From positions 7,545-71,544 of the forward strand of contig JANMRU010000141.1 of NCBI GenBank assembly GCA_031388585.1: 64,000 nt of DNA, given 5' to 3'. Shown piece after piece: positions 1-9,410 of this stretch. A program made the position numbers and the translations under genes. A model generated the notes under the pieces. The model saw only the letters and a program-made list of their open reading frames with translations. It was not told the origin of the DNA and made no database searches. Position 1 is the first letter of the stretch. Each line of letters opens with the position of its first letter. This DNA comes from PCC-6802 sp031388585. Lineage in GTDB: Bacteria; Cyanobacteriota; Cyanobacteriia; Pseudanabaenales; Pseudanabaenaceae.

Positions 1-1295
1 TTGGTATATTGCAGACGAAGCGCAAATGGCCCTTTCTTATCCCCGTCTTTAGGCGCAAACTCTAATTCAACCGTGCCTTGATAGGGATCGCCAAATAAAC
101 CGCGATTAGTCTCAATACCACCTGTGGTTACCACAGAGTTAATCGCCGATCTATTTAGTCCAGACGAAGCATCGGAGGCATTAGCAGCTAAGTACACAGC
201 GCGAATGCTAAACGCACCATTACCTGGATTCCAATCAATTGCCGCACCAGCACCACCTGTCTGAGGATTAACCAGCACTACAAGCGGGTTATTGATAAAG
301 AATGTGGATGAAAAATCGACTGCTTCGTTGTTAGCAAAGCTGTTCATGTCAACGTGGTCATAGATATGCATTACAGGCCCCAAGGACACCTTAAAGTCTT
401 GTCCCAGTTTGAAGTCATAGCGTAACTTAGCTAGCGTAAAGTTGCTGCTCAAGCCTGCGTAATCAAGCCCAAAACTATCAAAACCAAGGTTGCCGACATC
501 GCCAGCCGGCACGTTACCCAAAATGCTGCCTGTAGTACCGCCACCATTACCCGCCTCTAAGCGTGTAATCAGCAGATCGTTACCAGTAAAGCTAGTATTA
601 AAGTTCAGGCGAATTCTGGAGTTGAAAGTGGTATTGACATTGCCTGATGGAATGCTAAAAGCGCCATTTCCAGCAGCTCCTGGGACAGCTCCAACGTTAG
701 AGCTAAAAAAACGCCCACCACCGCCGCCACCGCCAGTGATAGCGAAGATGGCCTCACCAGTTAGTTTTGTTGTTGTAGAAAACTGTTGAGCTTCTAGCTG
801 AGCTGTCTTATTTTCCAGCGAATCAACGCGGCCTTTTAAAGCGGCTAGTTCTGCTGCAAATTCTTCTTGTAGCTTTTGCACAGCCGCGAAATCTTCTTTG
901 CTGACTTTATCAGCTAGTCCAGTCGTGAGAATCTCATTAATCTTATCCAAGCAGGCATTTAAGCCTGCGGCAAACTCAAAGCGACTAAGAGCTCGTTGGC
1001 CGCGAAACGTGCGATCAGGATAACCTGCGATACATCCATATCGTTCTACCAAGGATTGTAACGCTGTAAATGCCCAATCAGTAGGCTTTACATCGCTTAA
1101 TTGAGAAACTGAAGTTACATTTTGGGCTACGGCACTGTTCTCTTCACTCACCATCTGCGAGACCTGATTTAGAGTGTCGCTTGATGGATCTGGTGTAACT
1201 TTAGTTGTTTCGGCCAATACGGGGAAACAACTAAAAAGACTGGCTGTAGCTAAAACGCTAATGCAACCAGCCATTCCGAGGCTATATTTTTTCAT
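1..1295 (-). CDS. SLH-domain OprB-type porin, truncated by the window edge
   Basis: Open frame running off the left edge of the window. It starts at ATG 1295 after a GAGGAG-type ribosome site. It has a signal peptide, an S-layer-homology domain (DVKPTDWAF ... YGCIAGYPD), a short coiled coil (EEFAAELAALKGRVDSLE) and then the first part of an OprB-like beta barrel. It is a close paralogue of the gene just downstream, with the same domain order and long near-identical stretches. It differs by a Gly-rich insertion before the barrel, centred near 680-745. Family knowledge: cyanobacterial SLH porins are the main outer-membrane channels, anchored through SLH to the peptidoglycan layer, and probably pass small or inorganic solutes. 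The C-terminus is not visible, so an intact gene cannot be proven. Confidence 0.9.
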   Translation of the reverse strand, partial: MKKYSLGMAGCISVLATASLFSCFPVLAETTKVTPDPSSDTLNQVSQMVSEENSAVAQNVTSVSQLSDVKPTDWAFTALQSLVERYGCIAGYPDRTFRGQRALSRFEFAAGLNACLDKINEILTTGLADKVSKEDFAAVQKLQEEFAAELAALKGRVDSLENKTAQLEAQQFSTTTKLTGEAIFAITGGGGGGGRFFSSNVGAVPGAAGNGAFSIPSGNVNTTFNSRIRLNFNTSFTGNDLLITRLEAGNGGGTTGSILGNVPAGDVGNLGFDSFGLDYAGLSSNFTLAKLRYDFKLGQDFKVSLGPVMHIYDHVDMNSFANNEAVDFSSTFFINNPLVVLVNPQTGGAGAAIDWNPGNGAFSIRAVYLAANASDASSGLNRSAINSVVTTGGIETNRGLFGDPYQGTVELEFAPKDGDKKGPFALRLQYT

Positions 1296-1425
1296 CTTAT
1301 TACTCCTCACAAGAGTTTATTTAGAACGTCAATCCTTGCGATTGCTGAGACTCATTTTATCACCGAAGAAATACTGATTAACATTAAGTTAAAGTATTTA
1401 TACTTAATTTGGTGTTCCGACATGA

Positions 1426-1537
1426 ATAGCAATACCAATTTAAATAGTCGGGGTTGCAGATGGGTATGTGGGGGCTACACCGCACGAAGGGGCGGAACCA
1501 CTTCACCCCCCTAAAAAAATAAAAAATGTTTGCTATA
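1426..1537. repeat. Hairpin-rich intergenic repeat, family B-like
   Basis: The element begins ATAGCAAT and ends TTGCTAT, so its ends are inverted. The interior is G-rich then C-rich (GTGGGGGCTAC ... CACTTCACCCCCC) with an A-rich tail. The ends and general plan resemble the elements at 14558-14658 and 38641-38742. It lies between the two porin genes. Confidence 0.5.
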
Positions 1538-1597
1538 TGGCGATCGCCAATAAAGTTAGACTTCCCACTCAATTAAATTTTGTTCTAAAGAATTATG

Positions 1598-1646
1598 TGG
1601 GGAGTTTGAGGGCTACGCCCTCAATTAGGAGCTATGCCCCAAACCT
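1598..1646. repeat. Core of hairpin repeat family C
   Basis: The core GGGAGTTTGAGGGCTACGCC followed by CTCAATTAGGAG and GCCCCAAACC closely matches the element at 9411-9536. It forms a strong GAGGGC/GCCCTC hairpin. It lies between the two porin genes. Confidence 0.55.
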
Positions 1647-1690
1647 CTTCAAATATAGATCTTTTTTTAGTTCTACGTAAGGTGAGCTAC

Positions 1691-1725
1691 TAAAAAAACA
1701 TCCTCTAAATGAGGATGCTTTTTTA
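1691..1725 (-). terminator. Rho-independent terminator, possibly bidirectional, after the second porin gene
   Basis: CATCCTC and GAGGATG form a 7-bp stem around a TAAAT loop, with an A-run on one side and a T-run on the other. Read on the minus strand it lies about 35 bp after the stop codon of the porin at 1760-3421 and ends in a U-run, as an intrinsic terminator should. It would also separate the two porin units. Confidence 0.75.
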
Positions 1726-1759
1726 GATTAAGGACTTAAAGTTCTAAGCCTAAAATTTA

Positions 1760-3421
1760 CTAGAAACTGAACACAGTCCGAAGGGTGCCAACGGTAACAG
1801 TTCCATTTGTACTGTCGTTGTTGGGGTTGAAGATGAACTGTAGATCGGGGGTGATTCTGATGTTGTCAGAAATTGGGAAGTTGTAGAACAATTCCAAATT
1901 GGTCTGAGAGCTGTTACCTACTTGGCTGGAGATAAATGGCTGACCAACCGCAATCCCAGCTAGAGCACCTGGCTTGAATAGGTCAGGGAAGGCAAATCCA
2001 AACATCCAGGTCTGAGGGCTAATGCTTCTACCTGTTCCAGGGTTGACGAAGTTACCGTAGGCAGTTGAAGCACTCAGGCTAACACCACGGCTGTTGATGG
2101 TTCCGAAGCCATAGCGACCAAAGAGAGCAGCACCCTTAGCAAATGCCCACTCAACGTTTACGCCACCAGATTCAACATCAACATTGCTGATTGCACCCTT
2201 GGTGTACTGCAGGCGGAGCGCAAAAGGCCCTTTCTTATCGCCATCTTTAGGAGAAAACTCAAGCTCAATCGTGCCTTGGTAAGGATCGCCAAACAGTCCT
2301 CGGTTAGTAAGCGCACCTGTGCCATTATCGCCAGCGGAAGGTACTGAACCTGTCGCAGCAGCATAGACAGCACGAAGGCTAAATGCTCCACTACCAGGAT
2401 TCCAGTCGAGTGCTGCACCAGGAACCCCATTGATGGGGTTAATAAGCATTACAAGGGGATTGTTAAGGAAGAATGTGGAGGAGAAATCAACGGCTTCGTT
2501 GTTAGCAAAGCTATTAACATCAACATAATCCCAAACATTAATGGCAGGGCCGATTGCTACCTTTAAGTCTTTAAATGGCTTGAATTCATAGACCAGCTTC
2601 TGTAGACCAAAATTGCTGCTGACACCACCGAAGTCTAGGGCGAATGTATCAAATCCGATATTGCCCAAGTCTCCAGCAGGAAAGGCACCAATCACGTTAC
2701 CGGCGGTTGCACCACCGTTACCAGCTTGAAGGCGGGTGATTAACAAGTCATCGCCAGTAAAGCTAGTATTAAAGTCAAGACGGACTCTGGAATTAAAAGT
2801 GGTATTGACGTTGCCGTTGTTACCACCGCTAGCACCAGTGACAGCAAAGATGGCTTGACCGCTTAGCTTTGTAGTGGTAGAAAACTGCTGAGACTCTAGC
2901 TTAGCGGTCTTAGACTCTAAAGCATCAACACGTCCTTTTAGAGCTGCTAGTTCTGCGGCAAACTCTTCTTGTAACTTTTGAACGGCAGCGAAGTCTTCTT
3001 TACTGACTTTATCTGCCAGACCAGTTGTAATAATCTCGTTGATTTTGTCCAAGCAAGCATTCAAACCTGCGGCAAACTCGTAGCGAGTCATAGAGCGTTG
3101 GCCGCGATAGGTCTTATCGGGGTAACCAGCAATACATCCGTAGCGTTCAACTAAGGATTGCAAGGCTGTAAATGCCCAATCAGTAGGTTTGACATCGCTG
3201 AGCTGAGATACCGATGTAACGTTCTGTGCAACTTCTTGTGCGTTATTATTCAATACTTCAGTCACTTGACTGACTTGAGCTGGCTGAGAAGCTTCTTGGG
3301 TATTGGAGCTGGCCGCTGATGTATCGACTTTGGTTTGTGCTAGTACAGGATTGCCTGCAATTAGGCTAGCTACGGTCAGAATGCTAATGCCGCCTGCTAG
3401 TTTGAGATAAGATTCTTTCAT
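1760..3421 (-). CDS. SLH-domain OprB-type porin
   Basis: Complete outer-membrane porin of about 553 residues. The start is placed at ATG 3421 (MKESYLKLAGG) because a GAGGAG ribosome site sits just upstream and the signal peptide begins there; an in-frame extension to 3457 has no such support. Domains in order: signal peptide (about 1-29), an SLH domain near residues 70-130 (SDVKPTDWAF, YGCIAGYPDKTYRG), a coiled coil (about 145-180), then a long OprB-like beta barrel ending in aromatic Phe, as outer-membrane proteins do (TVFSF). It is followed by its own terminator and then a paralogue in the same direction, so the pair is a tandem duplication. Expected role: diffusion channel anchored to the cell wall. 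The substrate cannot be told from sequence. Confidence 0.93.
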   Translation of the reverse strand: MKESYLKLAGGISILTVASLIAGNPVLAQTKVDTSAASSNTQEASQPAQVSQVTEVLNNNAQEVAQNVTSVSQLSDVKPTDWAFTALQSLVERYGCIAGYPDKTYRGQRSMTRYEFAAGLNACLDKINEIITTGLADKVSKEDFAAVQKLQEEFAAELAALKGRVDALESKTAKLESQQFSTTTKLSGQAIFAVTGASGGNNGNVNTTFNSRVRLDFNTSFTGDDLLITRLQAGNGGATAGNVIGAFPAGDLGNIGFDTFALDFGGVSSNFGLQKLVYEFKPFKDLKVAIGPAINVWDYVDVNSFANNEAVDFSSTFFLNNPLVMLINPINGVPGAALDWNPGSGAFSLRAVYAAATGSVPSAGDNGTGALTNRGLFGDPYQGTIELEFSPKDGDKKGPFALRLQYTKGAISNVDVESGGVNVEWAFAKGAALFGRYGFGTINSRGVSLSASTAYGNFVNPGTGRSISPQTWMFGFAFPDLFKPGALAGIAVGQPFISSQVGNSSQTNLELFYNFPISDNIRITPDLQFIFNPNNDSTNGTVTVGTLRTVFSF

Positions 3422-3924
3422 ATTTTTACTCCTCACGAGAGCGTTTTGATATTGCAAATTTTGCTTGAGCTTCTAACAGTTAGACTCTGTGTACGTCACT
3501 AACCTTTGGTTTGCGCGTCTATAGAAATCAGACTATTCTCTATTTCCAGGAAAAGATTCCATGAATCTAGAGCATATCTATAGGGCTTTGCAACTTTTTT
3601 GCTCAAGATTTAGTCAGAGTTACCCTTTTCTTGGATATTAGATAGCCATATATTAGCACTTCAAGCCCTTACAAAACAAAGGTTATGGTAGCTTTTGCTA
3701 AGTAATTTAAGGCTCAGTGTGATGCTTGGCACTTGACTAAGTGAGTAATTTCACCATAGACATCGTGCCTTGGAGTGCCTATCACGTAAGCAGAGTATCG
3801 CTCGGCACTTTAGTCTTCACTATGACAGAGTTGGGCAAATCTAATCCCTTTCTGGGGTTGGACGTGTCAGGGAGTCTTGACTTATATAATTGGTGTAGTA
3901 AGCCCTACCTGTTCAAATTGCTCT
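3422..3924. other. Divergent intergenic region between porin and HEAT-repeat gene
   Basis: About 500 bp with no convincing gene. It must hold the porin promoter on the minus strand. On the plus strand a TATAAT box at 3884-3889 lies about 35 bp before the ATG at 3925 and is a plausible -10 element for the HEAT-repeat gene; no good -35 is visible. A short open frame at 3741-3938 looks like chance. Confidence 0.4.
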
Positions 3925-4617
3925 ATGCCCTCAACTAGCTTGATTACTGTATCATCACAACTGGAAAGCAGTAGTTCTCGCGATCGCCTCTTAGCGTTAG
4001 TATCTCTGCGTGATGTACCTGCGGAAGATGCAGTACCGCTAATCCTGAAGGTAATTGATGACGAAAATACTCAGGTTCGTTCTATGGCTGTATTTGCCCT
4101 TGGGGTAAAACCCACGGAGGCATGTTTCCCTGTCCTGGTTAGAATTTTGGACTCAGAAGCAGACTACGGTATTCGGGCAGCGGCGGCGGGAGCCCTAGGC
4201 TATTTGAGCGATCCGAGGGGCTTAGAGCCTCTGCTGCGAGCTTTTTACGAAGATGTGGAATGGTTGGTGAGGTTCAGTGCGGCGGTCTCGCTGGGCAATT
4301 TACGCGATCCGCGTGCATTTGATGCACTAATTGAGGCGCTCAGTTGCGAGGAAACCATGTTGCATCAGGCGGCGATCGCGGCTTTAGGTGAGATTGGCGA
4401 ACTGCGCGCCTGCGAACCTATTCTCAAATTTGCTCGATCTGATGATTGGCTGACCAGACAGAGATTGGCGGAAGCCCTCGGTAATCTACCCACAGCGAAG
4501 AGCCTTTCAGCCTTGAATTATTTAACTAAGGACGAGCATTCACAGGTTGCTGCTGCTGCTGAATTTGCTCGCGATCGCCTATTGCAATATGTATTGCAAC
4601 ATGGTGACTTAAATTAA
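3925..4617 (+). CDS. HEAT-repeat protein (phycobilin lyase/NblB-like superfamily)
   Basis: About 230 residues built almost entirely of HEAT-like helical repeats (for example VPLILKVIDDENTQVRSMAV, AAGALGYLSDPRG, SAAVSLGNLRDPRA, AALGEIGELRACE). This alpha-solenoid type in cyanobacteria includes the CpcE/NblB relatives that handle phycobilin chromophores, but no catalytic residue can be identified here, so a scaffold or binding role is all that can be claimed. ATG 3925 is preferred over an upstream in-frame TTG at 3877, because the TTG overlaps a likely -10 promoter box. It lies 42 bp before glucokinase and may be cotranscribed with it. Confidence 0.8.
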   Translation: MPSTSLITVSSQLESSSSRDRLLALVSLRDVPAEDAVPLILKVIDDENTQVRSMAVFALGVKPTEACFPVLVRILDSEADYGIRAAAAGALGYLSDPRGLEPLLRAFYEDVEWLVRFSAAVSLGNLRDPRAFDALIEALSCEETMLHQAAIAALGEIGELRACEPILKFARSDDWLTRQRLAEALGNLPTAKSLSALNYLTKDEHSQVAAAAEFARDRLLQYVLQHGDLN

Positions 4618-4659
4618 TCTCTGGCGTAATATCCAGTCAGTCTAGAAAAAATTGTAGCT

Positions 4660-5712
4660 ATGGCACTAATACTGGCTGGCGATATTGGTGGGACAAAAAC
4701 TCTATTACGTCTAGCAGATACGGCAGACCCAGCAAACCTTGAGAATGAAAATCTCCCCACCAACCTATTTGAAGCTAGCTACCGCAGCAATGACTTCGAG
4801 CATCTAACCCTAATCGTACAAAAGTTTCTGGCAGGGGCACAGGATCGCTTGGGCTATTTTCCGCAGCTGCAAACTGCGTGCTTTGGGATTGCGGGGCCAG
4901 TGGTGAACAATACTTCGGAATTAACTAATTTAGGTTGGTCTTTGCAGGGCGATCGCCTGGCGATCGCTTTGGAGATTGCACAGGTAACTCTAATAAATGA
5001 CTTTGCCGCTGTGGGTTATGGGATTGGAGGTTTAGAGAGTAAGGATCTGCATACACTTCAGACAGGTCAACCTCAACCCCAAGCCCCAATTGCAATTATT
5101 GGAGCGGGAACTGGTTTGGGTGAGGGTTGGCTAACCTGGAGCGGGAGCAGTTATAAGGTGCAAAACTCTGAAGGTGGACATGCCAGCTTTGCCCCATGCG
5201 ATCGCTTTGAGCTGGAATTATTGCAATATCTATTATGCCGTCATGAGCATGTTTCTGTGGAGCGCGTCGTCTCTGGTCAGGGCATTGTAGCAATTTACCA
5301 GTTTTTACGCGATCGTCAGTTTGCCGTTGATACGATTGGTTTGGCTCAGATTGTAAGTGATTGGGAGCAGGGCATAGGCTCAGTCGATCCAGGTGCTGCA
5401 ATTTCGCAAGCAGGACTAGAGCAACGCGATCGCCTGGCAATCCAAACTATGCTGATGTTTGTCAAAGCTTATGGGTCGGAGGCCGCTAACCTCGCACTCA
5501 AGCTATTACCCTACGGTGGCTTATATATTGCGGGGGGAATTGCCGCTAAGATCTTGCCGTTGCTGCAACAGGGAGAATTTATCGCCGCATTTCAGCAAAA
5601 AGGCAGAATGCAATCCCTTTTAGCGCATATTCCACTGCATATTATTTTGAACCCTAATGTTGGGTTGATCGGCTCGACGCTTTATGCTGCGAGGGCATGT
5701 TTGGAAGATTAG
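4660..5712 (+). CDS. glk: Glucokinase
   Basis: 350 residues, the usual size for bacterial glucokinases of the Glk (PF02685) family. It phosphorylates glucose to glucose-6-phosphate with ATP in the cytosol. Visible signatures are the N-terminal phosphate-binding motif GDIGGTKT (residues 8-15), the sugar-binding segment TLINDFAAVGYG, the glycine-rich IIGAGTGLGEGWL, the glutamate-containing SEGGHASFAP and a C-terminal GGLYIAGGIAAK adenosine motif. It follows a HEAT-repeat gene by 42 bp on the same strand. Other carbohydrate genes (tpiA, gnd, pyk) occur elsewhere in the window but not in one operon. Confidence 0.95.
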   Translation: MALILAGDIGGTKTLLRLADTADPANLENENLPTNLFEASYRSNDFEHLTLIVQKFLAGAQDRLGYFPQLQTACFGIAGPVVNNTSELTNLGWSLQGDRLAIALEIAQVTLINDFAAVGYGIGGLESKDLHTLQTGQPQPQAPIAIIGAGTGLGEGWLTWSGSSYKVQNSEGGHASFAPCDRFELELLQYLLCRHEHVSVERVVSGQGIVAIYQFLRDRQFAVDTIGLAQIVSDWEQGIGSVDPGAAISQAGLEQRDRLAIQTMLMFVKAYGSEAANLALKLLPYGGLYIAGGIAAKILPLLQQGEFIAAFQQKGRMQSLLAHIPLHIILNPNVGLIGSTLYAARACLED

Positions 5713-5907
5713 GGATTTATCAATGCGACCGATCTTATATAAACTGGAGCAAGGCATCTGCCGATTCTTACAATTCTTGCTTTCGTTTGCGATCGCACCC
5801 ATCAAGAAAAATGGGTCACAGAGGTGCAGCCCCGACATTAGTTTTACTATTTTTTGTCTGTGGGGCTTGCAAAAAATTTAAACAAATATAAAAAAATTTA
5901 AAATTCT

Positions 5908-7074
5908 ATGAAACCAATCACCTTGCTGGGCTCTACTGGCTCGATCGGCACCCAAACCCTGGACATCGTAGCGCAATATCCTGATCGCTTCAGAGTAGTA
6001 GGTCTTGCCGCAGGGGGAAATGTAGATCTGCTAGCAGAGCAAATTCGCAGATTTCAGCCAGAAATTGTGGCGATCGCCGATCCAAACAAATTTGCTGCGC
6101 TCAAAGAAGCGATCGCTGGGGTCACACCTCAACCCATTCTACTCGCAGGTAAAGAGGGAATTGAAACCGTCGCTGCCTATGGCGATGCCCAAACCGTAGT
6201 TACTGGTATTGTGGGTTGTGCTGGCCTGCTACCGACCATTGCCGCCATTAAAGCTGGTAAAGATATTGCTTTGGCAAATAAAGAAACTTTGATTGCGGCA
6301 GGATCGGTGGTGCTACCTCTGATCGAGAAACACGGAGTCAAGATCTTGCCTGCTGACTCAGAGCATTCTGCGATCTTCCAGTGCTTGCAGGGTATACCCG
6401 CAGGCGGCCTGCGACGGATCTTGCTCACGGCTTCAGGTGGTTCGTTTAGAGATCTACCTGTAGAGAAATTAAGTACGGTGACGGTTGCCGATGCGCTGAA
6501 GCATCCAAACTGGTCAATGGGACGCAAAATTACGATCGACTCTGCCACGCTCATGAATAAGGGGCTAGAGGTAATCGAGGCTCATTATCTGTTTGGAGTG
6601 GACTACGATCGCATCGAAATTGTCATCCACCCGCAGAGCATCATTCATTCACTAATTGAGTTGCAAGATAGCTCCGTGCTGGCGCAACTAGGATTACCAG
6701 ACATGCGACTACCGCTACTCTATGCCCTCTCTTATCCCGAACGCATCCATACTGATTGGTCTCGTCTCGATCTATTTAAGTGCGGCGATCTGACATTCCG
6801 TGAACCCGATCGCAGCAAATATCCATGTATGGATCTGGCCTACGCTGCTGGCAGGCGTGGTGGCACGATGCCTGCAGTTCTGAATGCTGCTAACGAGCAA
6901 GCTGTGGAACTATTCTTAAATGGCAAGATTACCTTTGTGCAGATCCCGCAATTGATTGAAATGGCTTGCGATCGCCATAACTGCTTAACTCAACCAGGTT
7001 TAGACGACATTATTGCTGCTGATACTTGGGCTAGACAGTCAGTTCTTGAGAATTTACTAGCGATCGCCCGCTAG
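5908..7074 (+). CDS. dxr: 1-deoxy-D-xylulose 5-phosphate reductoisomerase
   Basis: 388 residues, full length for DXR (IspC). It converts DXP to methylerythritol 4-phosphate using NADPH, the committed step of the plastid-type isoprenoid pathway that feeds carotenoids, phytol and quinones. Visible motifs: NADPH-binding GSTGSIGTQTLD at the N-terminus, ALANKETLIAAG, the metal and substrate motif PADSEHSAIFQCLQG, the GGSFRD loop, the conserved HPNWSMGRKITIDSATLMNK, and the C-terminal NAANEQAVELFL. The AT-rich leader just upstream could hold a promoter (TTGCAA ... TATAAA), but this is weak. Confidence 0.97.
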   Translation: MKPITLLGSTGSIGTQTLDIVAQYPDRFRVVGLAAGGNVDLLAEQIRRFQPEIVAIADPNKFAALKEAIAGVTPQPILLAGKEGIETVAAYGDAQTVVTGIVGCAGLLPTIAAIKAGKDIALANKETLIAAGSVVLPLIEKHGVKILPADSEHSAIFQCLQGIPAGGLRRILLTASGGSFRDLPVEKLSTVTVADALKHPNWSMGRKITIDSATLMNKGLEVIEAHYLFGVDYDRIEIVIHPQSIIHSLIELQDSSVLAQLGLPDMRLPLLYALSYPERIHTDWSRLDLFKCGDLTFREPDRSKYPCMDLAYAAGRRGGTMPAVLNAANEQAVELFLNGKITFVQIPQLIEMACDRHNCLTQPGLDDIIAADTWARQSVLENLLAIAR

Positions 7075-7169
7075 TGCAATACCAAGAATTCCCGAAAGCC
7101 CCCTCTAGCCACCCCTTGCTAAGAGGCGGCGATCGCTTGGGGTAGTAGCAACAGATCTAAAACAAGATC

Positions 7170-8231
7170 TTAGGAATCAGGCTGTCTTTTTTTGAGGACG
7201 GGGCGGGTTGGCGGTTCAGAAGTTGGTCTTGTCTGCCGAATTGGTTTACCTACGCCCTCGCCTACACTACTTGAGCCAACTTGATCGCCAAATTTCCTAG
7301 GTTTAGGCTTAAATCCGGGCCTGACATCTGTCTTGCGGAAAGACTTACGCGGTGGTTTGGCAGGAATATTAGCAATAAAATTAGCATCAAGAATTTTGAG
7401 GACATTGCCCTGACGCTGGGCATTAACATCCCAAAACTGGCCAACGGCATTGGTGGGCAAAATTCCAGACAGACATATTTTGAATTTTGTGATGGCCTTA
7501 CCACCATCTTTTCTCGGCTGCACTGGCTTACTATTTAGTCCAATGCGACGCACTTTAATATATACCTGGTTATCTTCCAGTGATTGTGCGATTACCTCAC
7601 CACGCACAGAGAAATAACCATCATCAACACTGGGTTCAGAAGACTGCTCTGCTTTGCCCATCTCTACGGGGGCCCACACGCCAGCGATCTGAATGTGCAA
7701 GTCCCCAGCTCTATCACGAGTGCGGGGATATACAACCCAGTAGTAGTCTTTCTCAAGATCGAGACGCTTTTTGACAATAGAAATAACCTTACCCAATAAA
7801 ACAGCATCGATCGTCGTGCCGTCCGGGGTAACGATAAAGCCTTTGCTAAACTGATCTTCCTCAGGTGTATAGCGGCCTTGAACTAAACCAATAGCTCTAT
7901 ACTGCATTGGCTCCGTCGCTGGAGGAATTGGTAACGTGCGCTCAGAGCGATCGAGCGATAGCTGCTCTGACAGATCAGAGGGCTGTGCTATTAATTCATC
8001 CGTTGGTGGTTCTTGAACAGATTCAACTAATTCAGTCTTCGCTTCTACGATGATTTCGCTAGCTGCTTCGCTAGCTGCTTCGCTAGCTGCTTCGCTGATA
8101 GGTGTAGGACTAATTAGCTTAACTAGCTCTAGTTTTTGAGGTTCCTTTGCAGCGGCAGACTTAGACGTTGCCGAACCCGACGCAGAACTTGTGGACTTGG
8201 GAGACTTACTTGATTTGTTGAACTTGCTCAT
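7170..8231 (-). CDS. Conserved cyanobacterial hypothetical protein with low-complexity N-terminus
   Basis: 353 residues with two parts. Residues 1-110 are Ser/Ala/Glu/Lys-rich and probably disordered, and include an SEAA repeat (four copies of SEAA/SEII type) encoded by a 12-bp DNA repeat. Residues about 110-290 form a folded core (YRAIGLVQGRYTPEEDQFSKG, WVVYPRTRDRAGDLHIQIAG, GYFSVRGEVI). The tail is basic (KPPRKSFRKTD, KPKPRKFG). I do not recognise a named domain; the core resembles a beta-rich, OB-like fold seen in conserved cyanobacterial proteins, and the basic tail might bind nucleic acid, but both points are inference. The start is supported by a GGAGG site 7 bp upstream. Confidence 0.75.
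   Translation of the reverse strand: MSKFNKSSKSPKSTSSASGSATSKSAAAKEPQKLELVKLISPTPISEAASEAASEAASEIIVEAKTELVESVQEPPTDELIAQPSDLSEQLSLDRSERTLPIPPATEPMQYRAIGLVQGRYTPEEDQFSKGFIVTPDGTTIDAVLLGKVISIVKKRLDLEKDYYWVVYPRTRDRAGDLHIQIAGVWAPVEMGKAEQSSEPSVDDGYFSVRGEVIAQSLEDNQVYIKVRRIGLNSKPVQPRKDGGKAITKFKICLSGILPTNAVGQFWDVNAQRQGNVLKILDANFIANIPAKPPRKSFRKTDVRPGFKPKPRKFGDQVGSSSVGEGVGKPIRQTRPTSEPPTRPVLKKRQPDS
8056..8095. repeat. 12-bp tandem repeat within the hypothetical gene
   Basis: The unit GCTTCGCTAGCT is repeated about three times, with partial copies at each side. It encodes the SEAA tract on the minus strand. Its length is a multiple of three, so copy-number change would alter linker length without a frameshift. 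Confidence 0.85.
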
Positions 8232-8614
8232 TAGAACCTCCGAAACATACCATGACCCAAATTTGGGGAAGATCTACTCATATAGCTTTGGCAATAACCA
8301 AAGCTTGAGTTCAGTTAACTAATAGGGAAATTAGTTGGAAACTTTTTGCCAGGTTAATAGAATAACCCCAAAACTAAAGCTGGCAGTACAAAGCTTCAAC
8401 TGCTCTTTACATTGTAATGAAGTTGAATGGATCTCTATACTAACAGGGCAAAACGGAGCCGCGTCAATAACCTGAAGAATATTCTTCTAGATCATCGACA
8501 TCCTAGCATTTGGCTTAATCCAATGGTGTGCTATGTCCGGATTAAATATTCAGCTTCGTCTTAACTAGGGGGATTTTGCACGCATAAAGCAGGATGCTAT
8601 TGCTAGGACTATCT
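8232..8614. other. Intergenic region between tpiA and the hypothetical gene
   Basis: 383 bp with no supported gene. It should hold the promoter for the minus-strand hypothetical gene. I see short inverted repeats (AAAGCTTGAG / CAAAGCTT) but no recognisable riboswitch or clear terminator. Confidence 0.4.
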
Positions 8615-9373
8615 CTATGTATCCTGCAAATGTTGGTAGTTAACTATTCGCGCGAACCCTTTAGCATCGAGACTAGCTCCACCGACTAGTACTCCGTCAA
8701 TTTCTGGCTGTGCCATGATTTCATCAATATTTTCAGGTTTCACAGAGCCACCGTACTGAATTGTGAGATCTGGGTAGTCAAGCTGGCTGCGAATCGAACC
8801 AATGACACGATTTGCTTCCTTCGCTTCGCAGGTATCCCCAGTACCGATCGCCCATATTGGTTCGTAGGCAATAATTAAATTTTTCTGATCTACTTCTTGT
8901 AATCCCTGCGCCAGTTGAGAAGCGATCCATGCTTCGGTTTCTCCGCCATCGCGCTGTTGCTTGCTTTCTCCCACACACAAAATTGGGGTTAAGCCATGAC
9001 TTTGTGCTGCTTTGAGCCGTTGATTGACTGTGGCATTAGTTTCGCCAAAATACTGTCGTCTTTCACTGTGACCAATGATCGCAAACTTGATTCCCAATTC
9101 CACTAACATTGGTGCGGCAATTTCACCTGTAAATGCACCCTCATTAGCCCAATGTACATTCTGTGCGCCAATACTGAGGTTAGTCGGCCCATTTGCAGCT
9201 AGCTGTAACAACAGCGGCAACGTCGTAAATGGGGGACAGATAATAATCTGAGCCGCTGTGCCCCATTCGCTCTTCTGGGCAGTGAGTTGGGGCAGGAAAT
9301 CAACCAGAAATGCTTTGGCCTCTGACTGGGTCTTATACATTTTCCAGTTGCCAGCAATTACAATCTTACGCAA
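8615..9373 (-). CDS. tpiA: Triosephosphate isomerase
   Basis: 252 residues, standard TIM-barrel length. It interconverts dihydroxyacetone phosphate and glyceraldehyde 3-phosphate in glycolysis and the Calvin cycle. Catalytic residues are visible: the N-terminal AGNWKMYK with Lys, the electrophilic His in IIGHSERRQYFGE, the catalytic Glu in YEPIWAIGTG, and the phosphate-binding loop QYGGSVKPEN with GVLVGGASLD near the C-terminus. The start MRKIVIAGNWKM fits the family exactly. It stands alone, with a repeat element on its 5' side. Confidence 0.97.
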   Translation of the reverse strand: MRKIVIAGNWKMYKTQSEAKAFLVDFLPQLTAQKSEWGTAAQIIICPPFTTLPLLLQLAANGPTNLSIGAQNVHWANEGAFTGEIAAPMLVELGIKFAIIGHSERRQYFGETNATVNQRLKAAQSHGLTPILCVGESKQQRDGGETEAWIASQLAQGLQEVDQKNLIIAYEPIWAIGTGDTCEAKEANRVIGSIRSQLDYPDLTIQYGGSVKPENIDEIMAQPEIDGVLVGGASLDAKGFARIVNYQHLQDT

Positions 9374-9410
9374 AGTAAATAGTCCTTAAAAATCCATTTT
9401 TTTAATGCTT

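Noticed and set aside
3877..3924. TTG-initiated extension of the HEAT-repeat gene.
   Set aside because: The TTG overlaps a likely -10 box and adds residues that are not HEAT-like; ATG 3925 is better.
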